Assembly (NCBI GenBank): GCA_035222895.1
Contig: JAVYIG010000592.1
Coordinates: forward strand, 248,001-312,000
Reading direction: 5' to 3'
Source of the DNA: Strongylocentrotus droebachiensis
Taxonomy: Eukaryota > Echinodermata > Echinoidea > Camarodonta > Strongylocentrotidae
Length of the DNA: 64,000 bases
This document shows positions 10,581 to 21,857 of the stretch, one piece after another. The notes beneath the pieces are model-generated. The model ran no database searches, had not been told where the DNA came from, and worked only from the letters and a program-made list of their open reading frames with translations. Both the position numbers and the translations under genes were made by a program. Within the stretch, counting starts at the first letter, position 1, and every line of letters starts with the position of its first letter.

Positions 10581-10861
10581 ACCCACACCCCTAATGAGCG
10601 CGCTTTTAAGTGATTCTCTTGCTCAACACCGCCCCTCCCTTAAATAAGATCCTAGCTCCGCGCCTGCATTAAAAATATATAGGAAAATTACCATTTTGCG
10701 CATATGCAAGTACTATAGATAGTCCATAGAAAAAATCTAGCCTTTGGCCCCAGGTTTCACTATGAACATTACGACAAAGAGAGCGGACAAAATATACAGT
10801 TCCTCAGGTAGATAAAGGAACATCCCTTCACTGCTATTATGTAAAAAGGTGACTCCCAACT

Positions 10862-11460
10862 AACAATTGGACGTTTTCTGAACGTTCTAAAAACGTTCCA
10901 ACTTGGTTTTTGGACGTTTTGTGAAAACGTTTTTTGGACGTCAAAATGTGGTAGGTTTTCGACGTATTTAAAAACGTGTTTTAAACGTTAAAAGAACCAA
11001 AAAAAAACCTTTAAAAACCTTTGAGACATTCGAAAAGTCCAAAAACCTTTTGAAAACGTTCTAAATATATTGTTGACGTTGTTAAAAACGTTTGGAACGT
11101 TCTTAAAACGTTTTTAAAACGTTAAAATGCACTACAAACGTTTTAAGAACGTCTAGAAAACCTTTTAAAACACGTCTGGAACGTTTATAAAACGTTTTCT
11201 AAACGTCCAAATGTTCTACAAACGTTTTAACAACGTCTAGAAAACCTTTTAAAACACGTCTGGAACATTTATATAACGTTTTCTAAACGTCCAAATGTTC
11301 TACAAACGTTTAAAAAACCTTTTAAAACACGTCTGGAACGTTTATAGAACGTTTTCTAAACGTCCAAATGGTCTACAAACGTTTTAAGAACGTTTAAAAA
11401 ACCTTTTAAAACACGTCTAAAACGTTCATAAAACGTTTTAGGAGATTGTTCAGAAAACCT
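10862..11460 (+). repeat. Left subterminal AACGTT repeats
   Basis: About 600 bases packed with AACGTTTT, GAACGTTC and GGACGTTTT words, partly organised in ~75-bp units (for example CAAACGTTTTAAGAACGTC). Subterminal arrays of a short motif in both orientations are characteristic of CACTA elements, where they bind transposase. No coding content. Confidence 0.8.
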
Positions 11461-13324
11461 TTATAGAATGTCTGAAAATGTCTCGGGCATTGAAAGAATG
11501 CGCAACAAACATTTAAGAACGTCCTGCAAAAGTGTTAAGAATTTTCAACAAATACAAATGGTATATGAAATAAATACTGGGTCACACATTTGATCGATTT
11601 CAGGATTTTATTATCAAACATAAATAAATGTTCAAAGACTTGGTAATAATAGTACATGTATTTCAAGGTTACTTATAAAAAGATACAATGTTCTCTGTAG
11701 GTTTCCGTGGTGATAAAGTATTCACAACTGAAAGTTTTCATAACACCATGCGAACATCCAATAGACGTCTATTTCAGGCTGGTGATAGACAAGTGATATC
11801 ACAAGGAGAAAATCTAGAGAAATACGGTTGAAAAATTGGCGTAAAATAGACTTAAATAAGATTATAAACAGCCAACAGAAATTTGGTTGGGATGGTCCAT
11901 TTGAAACCACAGATACAATGGTTATTTACAAGAAAAAAATGTACAAGATGACGATATGTCATTATAGTAAGTGGCAAGTATGAATACTCAATATTACCAA
12001 TCTATTAATAAAAAAGGCAAGTCTATGAATATATCTAGTGTAAAAAAATTGGCAGCACACATATTGCATTTTTGGTTACAGCATACTCAACAAAAGTAAC
12101 TTGAGTGATTTATAGAACCCGTAATTTCTTTGATTCCTGAAAAGATGTTAATTCGTACCGAAAACATGTACCAACTAAATGACAAAAAAAACTGGGCATA
12201 ATTGGTGTGATTGACCTCTGGTAAAACCTTAACGAGAACTGTATAGTATTACCATTTACTATATTGTCCTTTTGATCCCCAACAGATGTTGTAGTCAGGT
12301 CCAGATTTGTGCTATAAACGAGTTTTATCAGAAGCCAGCATTAGAACTTTCATCATATAACATAGTAACAATCAACACATAATTATTTACATTAATGAGA
12401 TACAATTTGAAGATATGTCATATAACTGGCAAGTATGAAAACTTAAATTTACCAATCTATACATAGGAAAGGCAAGACTATAAATATATCTAGTGTCATG
12501 AATTTGGCAGCACACGCATAGCATTTTTGGTTACAGCATACTCAACAAAAGTAACTCAAGTGATTTACGGAACCCGTAATTTCCTCTTTGATTCCTGAAA
12601 TATGTTGTTAATTTGTACTGAAAACATGTACCAACTAAATGACAAAGAAAACTTGGCATAATTGGTGTGATTGACCTCTGGTAAAACCTTAACGAGAACT
12701 GTATAGTTTTACCATTTACTATATCGTCCTCTTGATCCCACACAGATTTTGTAGTCGGGTCCAGATTTGTGCTATAAACGAGTTTTATCAGAAGCCAGCA
12801 TTAGAACTTTCATCTTCCATGAAAAACAAAATCCATCATAATCAACACATAGTTATTTACATTAATGAGATACAAGTTGAAAATATGTCATATAACTGGC
12901 AAGTATGAAAACTCAAATCTACCGGGCTATTTAGAGAAAAGGCAAGACTATAAATATATCTAGTGTTAAGAATTTGGCAGCACATATGTAGCATTTTTGG
13001 TTACAGCACACTCAACAAAAGTAACTTGAGTGATTTATAGAACCTGTAATTTCCTCTTTGATTCCTGAAAGATGTTGTTAATTCATACTGAAAACATGTA
13101 CCAACTAAATGACAAAGAAAACTTGGCATAATTGGTGTGATTGACCTCCGGTAAAACCTTTATGAGAACTGTATATGTCTCAAATACCATTTAATATATT
13201 GTCCTTTTGATCCACCAAAGATTTTGTAGTTAGGTCCAGATTTGTTCTATAAATGAGTTTTATCAGAAGCCAGTATGTAACTACATAGCGAATCGAGAAC
13301 AGTTGTCATCAGCGTTTATCCTTT
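11461..13324 (+). repeat. Three tandem copies of a ~460-bp repeat
   Basis: Three direct copies at about 11950-12340, 12408-12798 and 12880-13273, spacing 458 and 475 bp. Shared landmarks are TGGCAAGTATGA, TTTTTGGTTACAGCA, GTACCAACTAAATGACAAA, GGTAAAACCTTA and GAGTTTTATCAGAAGCCAG. They lie directly downstream of the last exon of the minus-strand gene, so they may be transcribed as its 3' UTR. The stretch 11461-11940 shows nothing else. Confidence 0.85.
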
Positions 13325-16288
13325 TTAATTCTCCATGACACCCTCCTCCTCGTCTTCAGTGGCATCTGCAACAGCAGCAACATCTTTGGCAACATCTTCG
13401 GCAGCGACAGCTGGAACTCTAGCCCCATCGGTATCAGGTTTCTGCAAATCAGAGCAAACAACCTTTATTTATAAATTAAATGTTCATTTCAACTAAACCA
13501 TAACAAAACTAGGGGGCATGATGTTCCCCCTCCCTAAAAACAGCGCCTATACAAGCTCATTTGGTGACAAACTGGCATAATGTAAATTATGAACCAAAAT
13601 TATATCTGAAGAGGCTGCACATAAGTAAATATTATTGCCTGTCCACAAAATATTAAGTCTCGAGACCAATGCCTAAAAACTGACGTCTGGATAAGCTAGG
13701 GTGGCAGTGAGGTGAATCCGGCCACCCCTATCAACAAGGGCAAAACTGGACTAATGATGTGCTTCATGTACAATATTGTTTTACAGATATTGGGTCTATC
13801 CCTTTAAAAGGGAACATACACGTAACACCAGAATTTTCACTCATTCAATCAAAAGATAACTTTGAAATACACATTTTTTTAATGTCCAAACAAAAATTGG
13901 TCAAAAAAGGCTGAATGCCCTTTGAAATAGTAAATTGATCTGATATTCTCTTGCAACATATTTTTGTATTTTGATAGAAATCCACATAATATAAAGAGAA
14001 AAAAATAAAAAATAAAAAATAAAAACACAAACAAAAGTAAAAGGAATTTACCTTCCATTTCTTTCCTCCTGGAAGAAATGGGGTTCGCTTGAGAAAGTCC
14101 CCTACGACTTCTTCAATCTTCATCTCTTTGGCGCCCTGGTCGGTCTTCATGCAGGCTCCTGAAAGACGTAAGTGCAGACGCCATGGATCATTATATTAAA
14201 ATTATTTTTGATGACACATTAAAATAAGACGATACAGATTACACACCTTAAATGACAAATGGGTCATTCCATGGCAATTCGGACAATCAATATCATTACA
14301 CTCCTCTCAAATGTATTAGGGGAAAATGGTATGTCGGTTCCCATGTTATGGCCCACCCCTTTTTTTTGTTTTGCAAAAATGGGCATTTTTGTATGAAGAA
14401 ATACATGGATACACATCTGCACACTCTCACATAAGTAATTCCTTGTTCAGATGGGCATAAAACATAACTACTCCTTAGAGGCCAAATTCAACAGCTACCT
14501 TACAAGCAGAAAACAATGCTATTATGCGACTTCAAAGGCAGCAAGGTTGCTAGAGACCATCAATGTCCAATTGATCACCAATCATTGTAACTCATCGGGT
14601 GAATCCAGAAACATATAAAATAAAATTGAAATTGGCTAATCATATACTAATTGATTACTTACTGACAATGACGGGAACAAATCTTGTTGACTTCAGACCA
14701 CGCTTCCCCTTCCTCCCATTTACGTTGAAATCTGACCAAAGATTATTTGACCCCAGCTTTTTCATGATACGCCGACTTGTTTGGGCAATATTGCCCCCGC
14801 CGACTAGACTCAGGTAGTTGATCTGAAATTAAAAGAACCATTATCAATTACAATGCCGTAGATTCTCACATAAATAGGAGCCAACCGTCTCATTTCCAGA
14901 CATTATTATGAATGTTTCTCCGCTAAAACCTTCACCCTGATGCGGTAAATATTAATTTATCATTTGCAAAATTCACAGGCTTTCACTTTTTTTTTTAAAC
15001 ATGGCTATAAAGTAATCAAGGCATGTATAAATCAGAAACTCAGGATATTTCAGGTTTAGATAATTAAACCTGTACAAAAAGGAAAAACAAAGTCATTTGA
15101 ATGGATGATCAAATAATGCCAAATTAGTATGCAAGTATTTTTAAACTTACCATTCTCTTCTTAAAATCAGACTCTACGAGTCTCATTTCGAGCAAGTCGA
15201 ATTCACTCCCTGTCTTGAGCGGTTCCGCAAAGGGCTCCTGCAGGTCGGCAGGACCTGCCCGTAAACTCACTGATGATTTGGCAACCAGGTTTGCCAGCGT
15301 CTCCACTATCTGGGCCTGGACATCTTCCAGCTTCTGAAGTTTTTGAAGTACCTGCTGTTGAAAATTGTCTAGGAAAACAAAAGGAGTAAAAAAAAATACA
15401 TTAACAAATTAGGTCATTTTGGTAGCTAAGAAGAGTATGTAATTTTAGTGTGACTGATATGTACGACAGCTTTTCAACTATCGCATTTCAGGAATACATC
15501 ACCAAGCTGCAATGACAATACTTGTACAAAGCATCAGACAATGCAACACATACAGAAAGAATCTGAAAGCAATTTTGCAGAAAAATATACCCCTGCTTTT
15601 TTGATAAAAATAAATCAAAATTAAACACATCAAAAGAAAGTTTCCCCCTAAAGAACCCCATAAAATCTTCGAGTATAACAAATTATTCAAGTTGAAACCA
15701 AGCATTGGATATAGCTAGGGTTGTTAGGAAGCAGATTCTCGAAAATTAGTGACATCCGTGACTTAACGGCTGAATGATCACAACATGAACAAAAAATTAC
15801 GTTTTTTTTTCTTGATTTTTCCACTGGAAGATTTGATGGGGCTCTTTAGGGGGGAACTTACTTTTGATGTTGTATTTATATTGACAACCTCTCTCTCTTA
15901 TATCAGTGTAGCATCTTGGTAAAAAATAGTAAATTTTGTTTGTAGTTTAAATATGCTGTACTCCAAAATCTAATCAATTGACCTCCTATGAAACATACTA
16001 TTAAGTTCTTGAGAAGAGATATTTTGTTTGTGAAATTCTCTACGTAAATACTTACTGTCCAAGGTTCTAGCTTTTGGTGTCGGCGGCTGGCTTTGGCGAG
16101 AAGTCGAAGGAGAGGGGAATGTAGTTGTAGATGGAGATGATCCCCTCTGGATTGGGCCCGTCGGGCTAAGGGGACAAATCTGGCCATCATGGATGTTGTT
16201 GACAATTTGGGGAGAGGAAGTTCCTTAGTCTTCGACTTATCTGCCTTTCTCGGGCTTCTGCGAAGTGGCTCAGGGTCACACTCCATAT
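13325..16288 (-). CDS. DUF4806-type protein gene, five exons seen (5' end missing)
   Basis: Minus-strand exons at 16056-16288, 15151-15368, 14663-14822, 14052-14158 and 13325-13441, the last ending in a TAA. All introns have GT-AG ends (donors GTAAGT or GTAAAT) and the phases of exons 2 to 5 join exactly. Exon 1 is proline/serine-rich. Exon 2 gives a coiled coil (QQQVLQKLQKLEDVQ) and then the PFAEPLKTGSEFDLLE segment. Exon 3 has INYLSLVGGG, SRRIMKKL and LWSDFNVNGRKGK. Exon 4 has EEVVGDFLKRTPFLPGG. This order matches the DUF4806 domain, seen in many invertebrate proteins and often tied to transposons; its function is unknown. The last exon is an acidic tail. Exon 1 seems to carry a frameshift near 16220-16235. 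The upstream exon(s) were not identified. Confidence 0.72.
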
Positions 16289-16404
16289 CTGGAAAAACAT
16301 CACAGACATTAGAAAAATATCAAGCAAGAAAAGAATTTTTGAAAAATGTTCAAGCTTTATGAATTCATTTTGAGTTCAACATGTTAATTTTCAATTTTGA
16401 TGAA

Positions 16405-16457
16405 TTGGTACATTATGCCCCCCCCCCCCTCCCTCCCCCAGGTGCTATTAGGGTTAA
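16405..16457 (+). mobile_element. Fragment of MITE family C (right end only)
   Basis: A C-run followed by AGGTGCTATTAGGGTTAA, the same right end as the complete element at 16668-17100. No left partner is seen. Confidence 0.45.
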
Positions 16458-16667
16458 AACATCATCTAGCATCCTTCTAGCATATAAATTCAATTGCAGC
16501 GCAGCACTCGACAACAAAGGCAGTGGTCTACTGTACTCGTACAAGTAGCGTATGTTGATGCACACCTAGAGATTGACAATGTCCAGGCCAAAAATGCTAA
16601 CAAAATTCTTTATGCTGGTGATTCGTTGTGTATATCAGCAGGGGTGGTATTCAGAAAACTCTCTTAA

Positions 16668-17100
16668 CCCTAATAGCACCCGGGTATTTCAGACCTTGCT
16701 ACCACCTTTGTTTTTGTTGTGTTTTTTTCGTAAAATTTATCATAGAACTATTTTGAAGCATAATTGTGCTATAATAAATTAATTTCAGCCAAAGAAAGTG
16801 AAAATAATCATATCTTTATGAATAAGGTGAGAAAACTCAATTTGCATTGAGTTTGTACACAAAATCACGTTTTTGAGCCATTTTCGTTTGGACGAGCGTG
16901 TATAAAAGGCCGTGCAGCATCATAACGGTATTCCTGATTTTCGCGAAAATGGTGTCAAAAGATGCGCAAGACTTGAAAGTAAAAAGTCAGCGAGCAGCGC
17001 GGTCAAAAAAAATTGCGCGGCGGAATGGTCGCGAACAATCTCGAGGGGGGGGGGGGGGGGGGGGGCCATTATGGCCCCCCCCCCCCAGGTGCTATTAGGG
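16668..17100. mobile_element. MITE family C with TTAA target duplication
   Basis: A 433-bp element with ends CCCTAATAGCACC and GGTGCTATTAGGG, flanked by TTAA at 16664-16667 and 17101-17104. It ends in long G and C runs (17044-17086). Non-coding; TTAA suggests piggyBac-type mobilisation. It lies upstream of the visible exons of the DUF4806-type gene. Confidence 0.75.
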
Positions 17101-17104
17101 TTAA

Positions 17105-18123
17105 GTTAGCACTTAAAGTGGTACTCCAGGCTGAAATTGGGATGTTATGTAAAGTAGAGTAAAATTTAACAAGAACACTACAAATTTCATCAAAATTGGA
17201 TGAAAGGGTAAAAAAAAAAAAAAAATCCACTTAAACATTTTTTCTAAAGTCTTTATTTTGTTTTTCTTATTTTGTTTTCTTGTTCAATTTCAATTCAACA
17301 CGGACATAGGCAGACCACCCCCCCCCCCTTTTTTTGTTCATTTGATAGGGGGCTGGGGCGCAAGCCCCCTCCCCCTATTATTATTTTTTTTATTATTTTT
17401 TTTAATTTGATAATTCTATATAACACGGACATAAGCGGACCCTGCAGGGGGGGGGGGGGGTCGTGGGGCAAGCCCCCCTCTCCCTTTTTATTTATTTTTT
17501 TATTTATTTAATTATTTTTTTATTTGATAATTCTATTAAACACGCCCCAGCTTGCGCCCCAGCCCCCTTTCAAATGAACAAACAAAAAAGGGGGTCTGCC
17601 TATCAAATGATAGGCAGACCCCCCCCCCCCCCCGCCCCCCTGATTTTGACTCCCGTGCAAATGTGTGGCTGTATTCACGTTTGGAAATGTGAAATTTAGT
17701 GGGCAAAATGGCCACGCGCAATCTAATACCAGCGGTGCGGATACGTGTGGGGAGTCCGAAACACATGGCCATCTTCACTGAAGACTTTAAGTCACTCGGT
17801 CATAGATCTACTAGACTAACTTACAGTTACAATGTACATGTAGACCTTTACCATATCAGAAATAAATTCAAGTTCTTTCAGTGATTTTAAGTAACTATTT
17901 CTGCAACATGACATGTATTAATGTGTTACTGTTAGGTGAAAGTTGGGTTAATTCACATCATTCTGGATTCAATCATACAACAATCAACAATAACAGTAAC
18001 GCGTCTGGTTAACATACGCCTTTTTGTTTGGCATGTATCACATTGCATTCACACTCACAGGTTGGTTAAAAGTAAATTTTCATGCACGTTATTATCGCTA
18101 ATGCATGAATGCAGCATGCAGAC
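17105..18123. repeat. Repeat-derived stretch with an inverted G/C-rich pair
   Basis: Starts with TTAAAGTGGTACTCCAGGC (17114), which looks like one end of another TTAA-type MITE without a visible partner. A pair at about 17308-17365 and 17541-17600 is inverted: GGCAGACC, a C-run, TTCATTTGATAG and GGGGCTGGGGCGCAAG against its complement. Poly-G and poly-C runs are frequent. Short open frames here are glycine/proline artefacts. No gene is supported. Confidence 0.5.
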
Positions 18124-18203
18124 TAACTCCGGGAAGCTCCAACACCGGCGCGCCGACGCTGCGCGCCGACGCTGCGCGCCGGTGTCGGAGCTTCCCGGAG
18201 TTA
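18124..18203. mobile_element. 80-bp palindromic mini-element with 9-bp target duplication
   Basis: An 80-bp near-perfect palindrome starting TAACTCCGGGAAGCTCC and ending GGAGCTTCCCGGAGTTA, with a loop built from the 13-mer CGCGCCGACGCTG. It is flanked on both sides by CATGCAGAC (18115-18123 and 18204-18212), a perfect 9-bp duplication. A 9-bp duplication points to Mutator-type transposition. It is far too small to encode anything. Confidence 0.85.
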
Positions 18204-18450
18204 CATGCAGACATGTCACGACACAAGCCGATACTCATTTAAATGTTTTCCCACATTTTACACGTCTCGAATTCACTCAAACAACATTTAAACACCTAAC
18301 AGATATCAAAATGGTAAAATATCACTTACATTGGTGTTGCAGTCTCACAAATTAGGTAGATAGTTCAGGATTTCTTGATAGCTCTTGCAAAGGCACACAC
18401 GGTATTCAATGGGAAAATTCTCAATGTAATTTTCACGCACATGGCCGGAC

Positions 18451-19150
18451 GCGAATTTTTTTTCCGTACTCGAGAGGGCAAATACCCCATGTGCGCATGC
18501 GCGTGGACTTGTGATTTCTCTGCTACTTCCCATACGAAATGTACATGTATTCGCATCTACTGTGCACGATTCGCGTTCTACGAGTAAACGATGGCATAGT
18601 AGTCTTCAAACACAGACTCTGATTTGCCAGTTTGACAAAACAATTACGCATATATCGTGCGTAGCAATAGTACTAGTATTCAAGTCTGAGTAGTTGTATG
18701 ATTCAGACATTTTAGTGCTTACAGAAATGCATCCCAAATTGAATAGCATGGTATAGTAGTCTGCAAGCACAGACGCTAATCGGACAGTTTGACAACATAG
18801 TGTCTTGAGTAGTGCTTTATATTCAAATATGTGTAGTTTTATGATTCAGACCCTACTGGTGCGTGTATTGGAAAGGCATCTCAACTTGCAGAGCGGCATA
18901 GTAGTCTGCAAGCACAGACGCTAATCTGACAGTTTGACAAAATAGTGTTATTCAAGTCTGAGTAGTTTTATGATTCAGACCCTACTGGTGCGTGTATTGG
19001 AAATGCACCTCAACTTATAGAGTGGCATAGTAGTATGCAAGCACAGACTCTCCTTTGACAGTTTGACAGAATAATATAGGCCTATTGTGTATTGAGTAGT
19101 GCTTTTATTCAAGTTTTCGTAGTTTTCTGTGTTGTGCCACTGCTCTCTCA

Positions 19151-19184
<34 letters not shown>

Positions 19185-20168
19185 AGCTCTCCCTCCAGTA
19201 TGCTCGCACTCTCTGTATTACTTTTATTTATAATCATGGTCTGCTGAGAGCCAGAAGGATGTTAACTCTTAACACAACGAATGCCCTTCTGGCTCTGAAC
19301 AAACGATAGTAGGCCTATATATGATAAACCCACACACCATAAGGTCATTTATTGGCCTTCTCAAAACCGTCATTCTGTAATAATATTTCTAACTTTGGTC
19401 TAATAACTCTTTTGTCAGTGCAATCAATGGTCGAATGAATAATAAAATTGTGGACATTTTTTTTTTGGGGGGGGGGGGGGGGGCGGCGGCGGCGGCGAGG
19501 GGTATTTTTCCCCAAATAAGCACTACTATGAAATTTTTTCTTCTTCAGGGTGTTCTTGTGTCCTGCAATCCTAAAGACCATTTAAGTCATTTTTAAGAAT
19601 ATGTTTTACCAGGTAATTTAAAAGAATTAAAAAACTTGCCTATGTTTATATTTTACTGCACTGTTGATTCATGTTTGATCATTGTCAAAAACACTCATTT
19701 GATGGTAGAGCTCATGTACGATTGTATGCTAATTAATAACTTTTTAATTCAGGCCTACATTTAAAATTAAGTGGTGTGGCGTGTATGGGTGTGTGTGTGT
19801 GCTTGTGCTTTAATAAAAGAGATACTTGTAACTTATACTAAATGTTGTTATCAATTTTAACATAATAAATCAATACAATGGACGGAAACTAGATAAAAAT
19901 CACAATTTTATTATTCATTCGACCATTGATTGCACTGACAAAAGAGTTATTAGACCAAAGTTAGAAATATTATTACAGAATGACGGTTTTGAGAAGGCCA
20001 ATAAATGACCTTATGGTGTGTGGGTTTATCATATATAGGCCTACTATCGTTTGTTCAGAGCCAGAAGGGCATTCGTTGTGTTAAGAGTTAACATCCTTCT
20101 GGCTCTCAGCAGACCATGATTATAAATAAAAGTAATACAGAGAGTGCGAGCATACTGGAGGGAGAGCT

Positions 20169-20202
<34 letters not shown>

Positions 20203-20902
20203 TGAGAGAGCAGTGGCACAACACAGAAAACTACGAAAACTTGAATAAAAGCACTACTCAATACACAATAGGCCTATATTATTCTGTCAAACTGTCAAAG
20301 GAGAGTCTGTGCTTGCATACTACTATGCCACTCTATAAGTTGAGGTGCATTTCCAATACACGCACCAGTAGGGTCTGAATCATAAAACTACTCAGACTTG
20401 AATAACACTATTTTGTCAAACTGTCAGATTAGCGTCTGTGCTTGCAGACTACTATGCCGCTCTGCAAGTTGAGATGCCTTTCCAATACACGCACCAGTAG
20501 GGTCTGAATCATAAAACTACACATATTTGAATATAAAGCACTACTCAAGACACTATGTTGTCAAACTGTCCGATTAGCGTCTGTGCTTGCAGACTACTAT
20601 ACCATGCTATTCAATTTGGGATGCATTTCTGTAAGCACTAAAATGTCTGAATCATACAACTACTCAGACTTGAATACTAGTACTATTGCTACGCACGATA
20701 TATGCGTAATTGTTTTGTCAAACTGGCAAATCAGAGTCTGTGTTTGAAGACTACTATGCCATCGTTTACTCGTAGAACGCGAATCGTGCACAGTAGATGC
20801 GAATACATGTACATTTCGTATGGGAAGTAGCAGAGAAATCACAAGTCCACGCGCATGCGCACATGGGGTATTTGCCCTCTCGAGTACGGAAAAAAAATTC
20901 GC
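18451..20902. mobile_element. Mutator-like fold-back element with 1,002-bp arms
   Basis: Left arm 18451-19452 and right arm 19901-20902 are reverse complements and equal in length, separated by a 448-bp spacer. Ends read GCGAATTTTTTTTCCGTACT. Flanks TGGCCGGAC and TGGCCGGCT form an imperfect 9-bp duplication (7 of 9). Each arm contains four degenerate ~130-150-bp tandem units (AGTAGTCTGCAAGCACAGAC and CAGTTTGACA at about 18593, 18750, 18896 and 19025 on the left) and a CT microsatellite. The spacer has a G-run, GGC triplets and a GT tract. There is no transposase. Long TIRs and a 9-bp duplication suggest a non-autonomous MULE. Confidence 0.8.
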
Positions 20903-21020
20903 TGGCCGGCTAGCTAGCTAGCCGGGCAATAACGCAGCCGGGCACGGCTAGCGCTGACGTCATCGATCAATCCTCGGCGGCGGCGGCCTCGTTCGTTGTT
21001 GTGTAAAGATGTAAGATAAA
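20903..21020 (-). promoter_or_regulatory. GC-rich stretch with a CRE, possible promoter
   Basis: A short GC-rich island (GCTAGC repeats, GGC triplets) in AT-rich surroundings contains TGACGTCA at 20955-20962, the consensus CRE bound by CREB/ATF factors. It lies upstream of the DUF4806-type gene on the minus strand and right beside the Mutator-like insertion. It could be that gene's promoter, now pushed ~2.4 kb away. This role is inference. Confidence 0.35.
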
Positions 21021-21269
21021 TGATTTGAAATTACCGGTACAAAATTGAGTATGTAAAATGTATAAAAATATGTTTTGCTTGTGTATTTTTGTTTATGAAT
21101 TGTGTATGCATTTATATGATAAAACAAACAAATCTCGTTTTCATTTCAATTCAAGAAATCGCCTACAGTATTTTAGTGATCATTTGTTTTTATTTATCCT
21201 TAGTAGTTGGACGTAGACAAAATATGATGCTTAATTCTGGTATTTGTTTAAAAAAAAATCTTAGTTGAT

Positions 21270-21605
21270 TTATTGAATTGGACGTATATAAAACGTTCTG
21301 TGAACGTTATGTACAAAACGTTTATTTTGTAACGTCCACAAACGTTTTGTAAACGTCCTATATCAAACGTTCTGTAAACGTCCTATATCAAACGTTCTGT
21401 AAACGTCCTATACCAAACGTTTAATTTTGTAACGTCCAAAAAACGTTTTTTAAACGTTCTCAAAAACCTAAACTTTGACGTAAATGAGAAGTCCAAACTT
21501 TAATGTTATATAAACGTTTTTAAAACGTTCATTTAGGACGAAGACGTACAGGACCTAAAAAAAACGTTTTGAAAACGTTCTGAAAACGTTCTGTGTTTGC
21601 TGGGC
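21270..21605 (+). repeat. Right subterminal AACGTT repeats
   Basis: About 330 bases of AAACGTTCTGTAAACGTCC-type words, the counterpart of the array at 10862-11460 near the other end of the CACTA-like element. Non-coding. Confidence 0.8.
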
Positions 21606-21857
21606 TATGCATGTGACACCTGTTCTACAAATTTTTACATAATAGCAGTGAAGGGATGTTCCTTTGTCTAACCGAGTAACTGTATATTTTGTCCGGTTTC
21701 ATTGTCAGTCATGTTCATAGTGTTTATAGGGTTGAATTTGTAGATATTGGACATTTAATTTTGTCGGTAATTGGTGGCTTGTTTTGTCGGTAATCGTTGG
21801 CCTCTACACCCCCCCCCCCCCCACTGAAAAAGGTCTAGCGACGCCCCTGCCCCTAAT

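Larger units (their letters stand above)
10758..21722. mobile_element. CACTA/EnSpm-like element carrying a DUF4806-type gene
   Basis: A 10,965-bp element whose two ends both begin CACTATGAACAT and are flanked by TTT (10755-10757 and 21723-21725), a 3-bp duplication as expected for CACTA elements. The inverted repeats extend about 90 bp with good similarity, including GGACAAAATATACAGTT and AAGGAACATCCCTTCACTGC. Inside each end lie dense AACGTT-type subterminal repeats. The interior holds the gene at 13325-16288 and several nested elements. No transposase (TNP2-type) frame was found, so it is either non-autonomous or its transposase is decayed. Confidence 0.75.
8554..21849. mobile_element. hAT-like element, split by the CACTA-like insertion
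   Basis: Terminal inverted repeats CAGGGGCGTCGC (8554-8565) and GCGACGCCCCTG (21838-21849) are perfect over 12 bases and flanked by a perfect 8-bp duplication CCCCTAAT (8546-8553 and 21850-21857). An 8-bp duplication with CAG-type ends fits the hAT superfamily. Without the CACTA insertion it is about 2.3 kb and contains no transposase, only a purine tract and a minisatellite. The left duplication overlaps the end of the TA element, so this insertion is later than that one. Confidence 0.75.

Noticed and set aside
17272-17778. Several short glycine/proline-rich frames on both strands
   Set aside because: They arise from G and C runs in repeat-derived DNA; no splice structure or family match.
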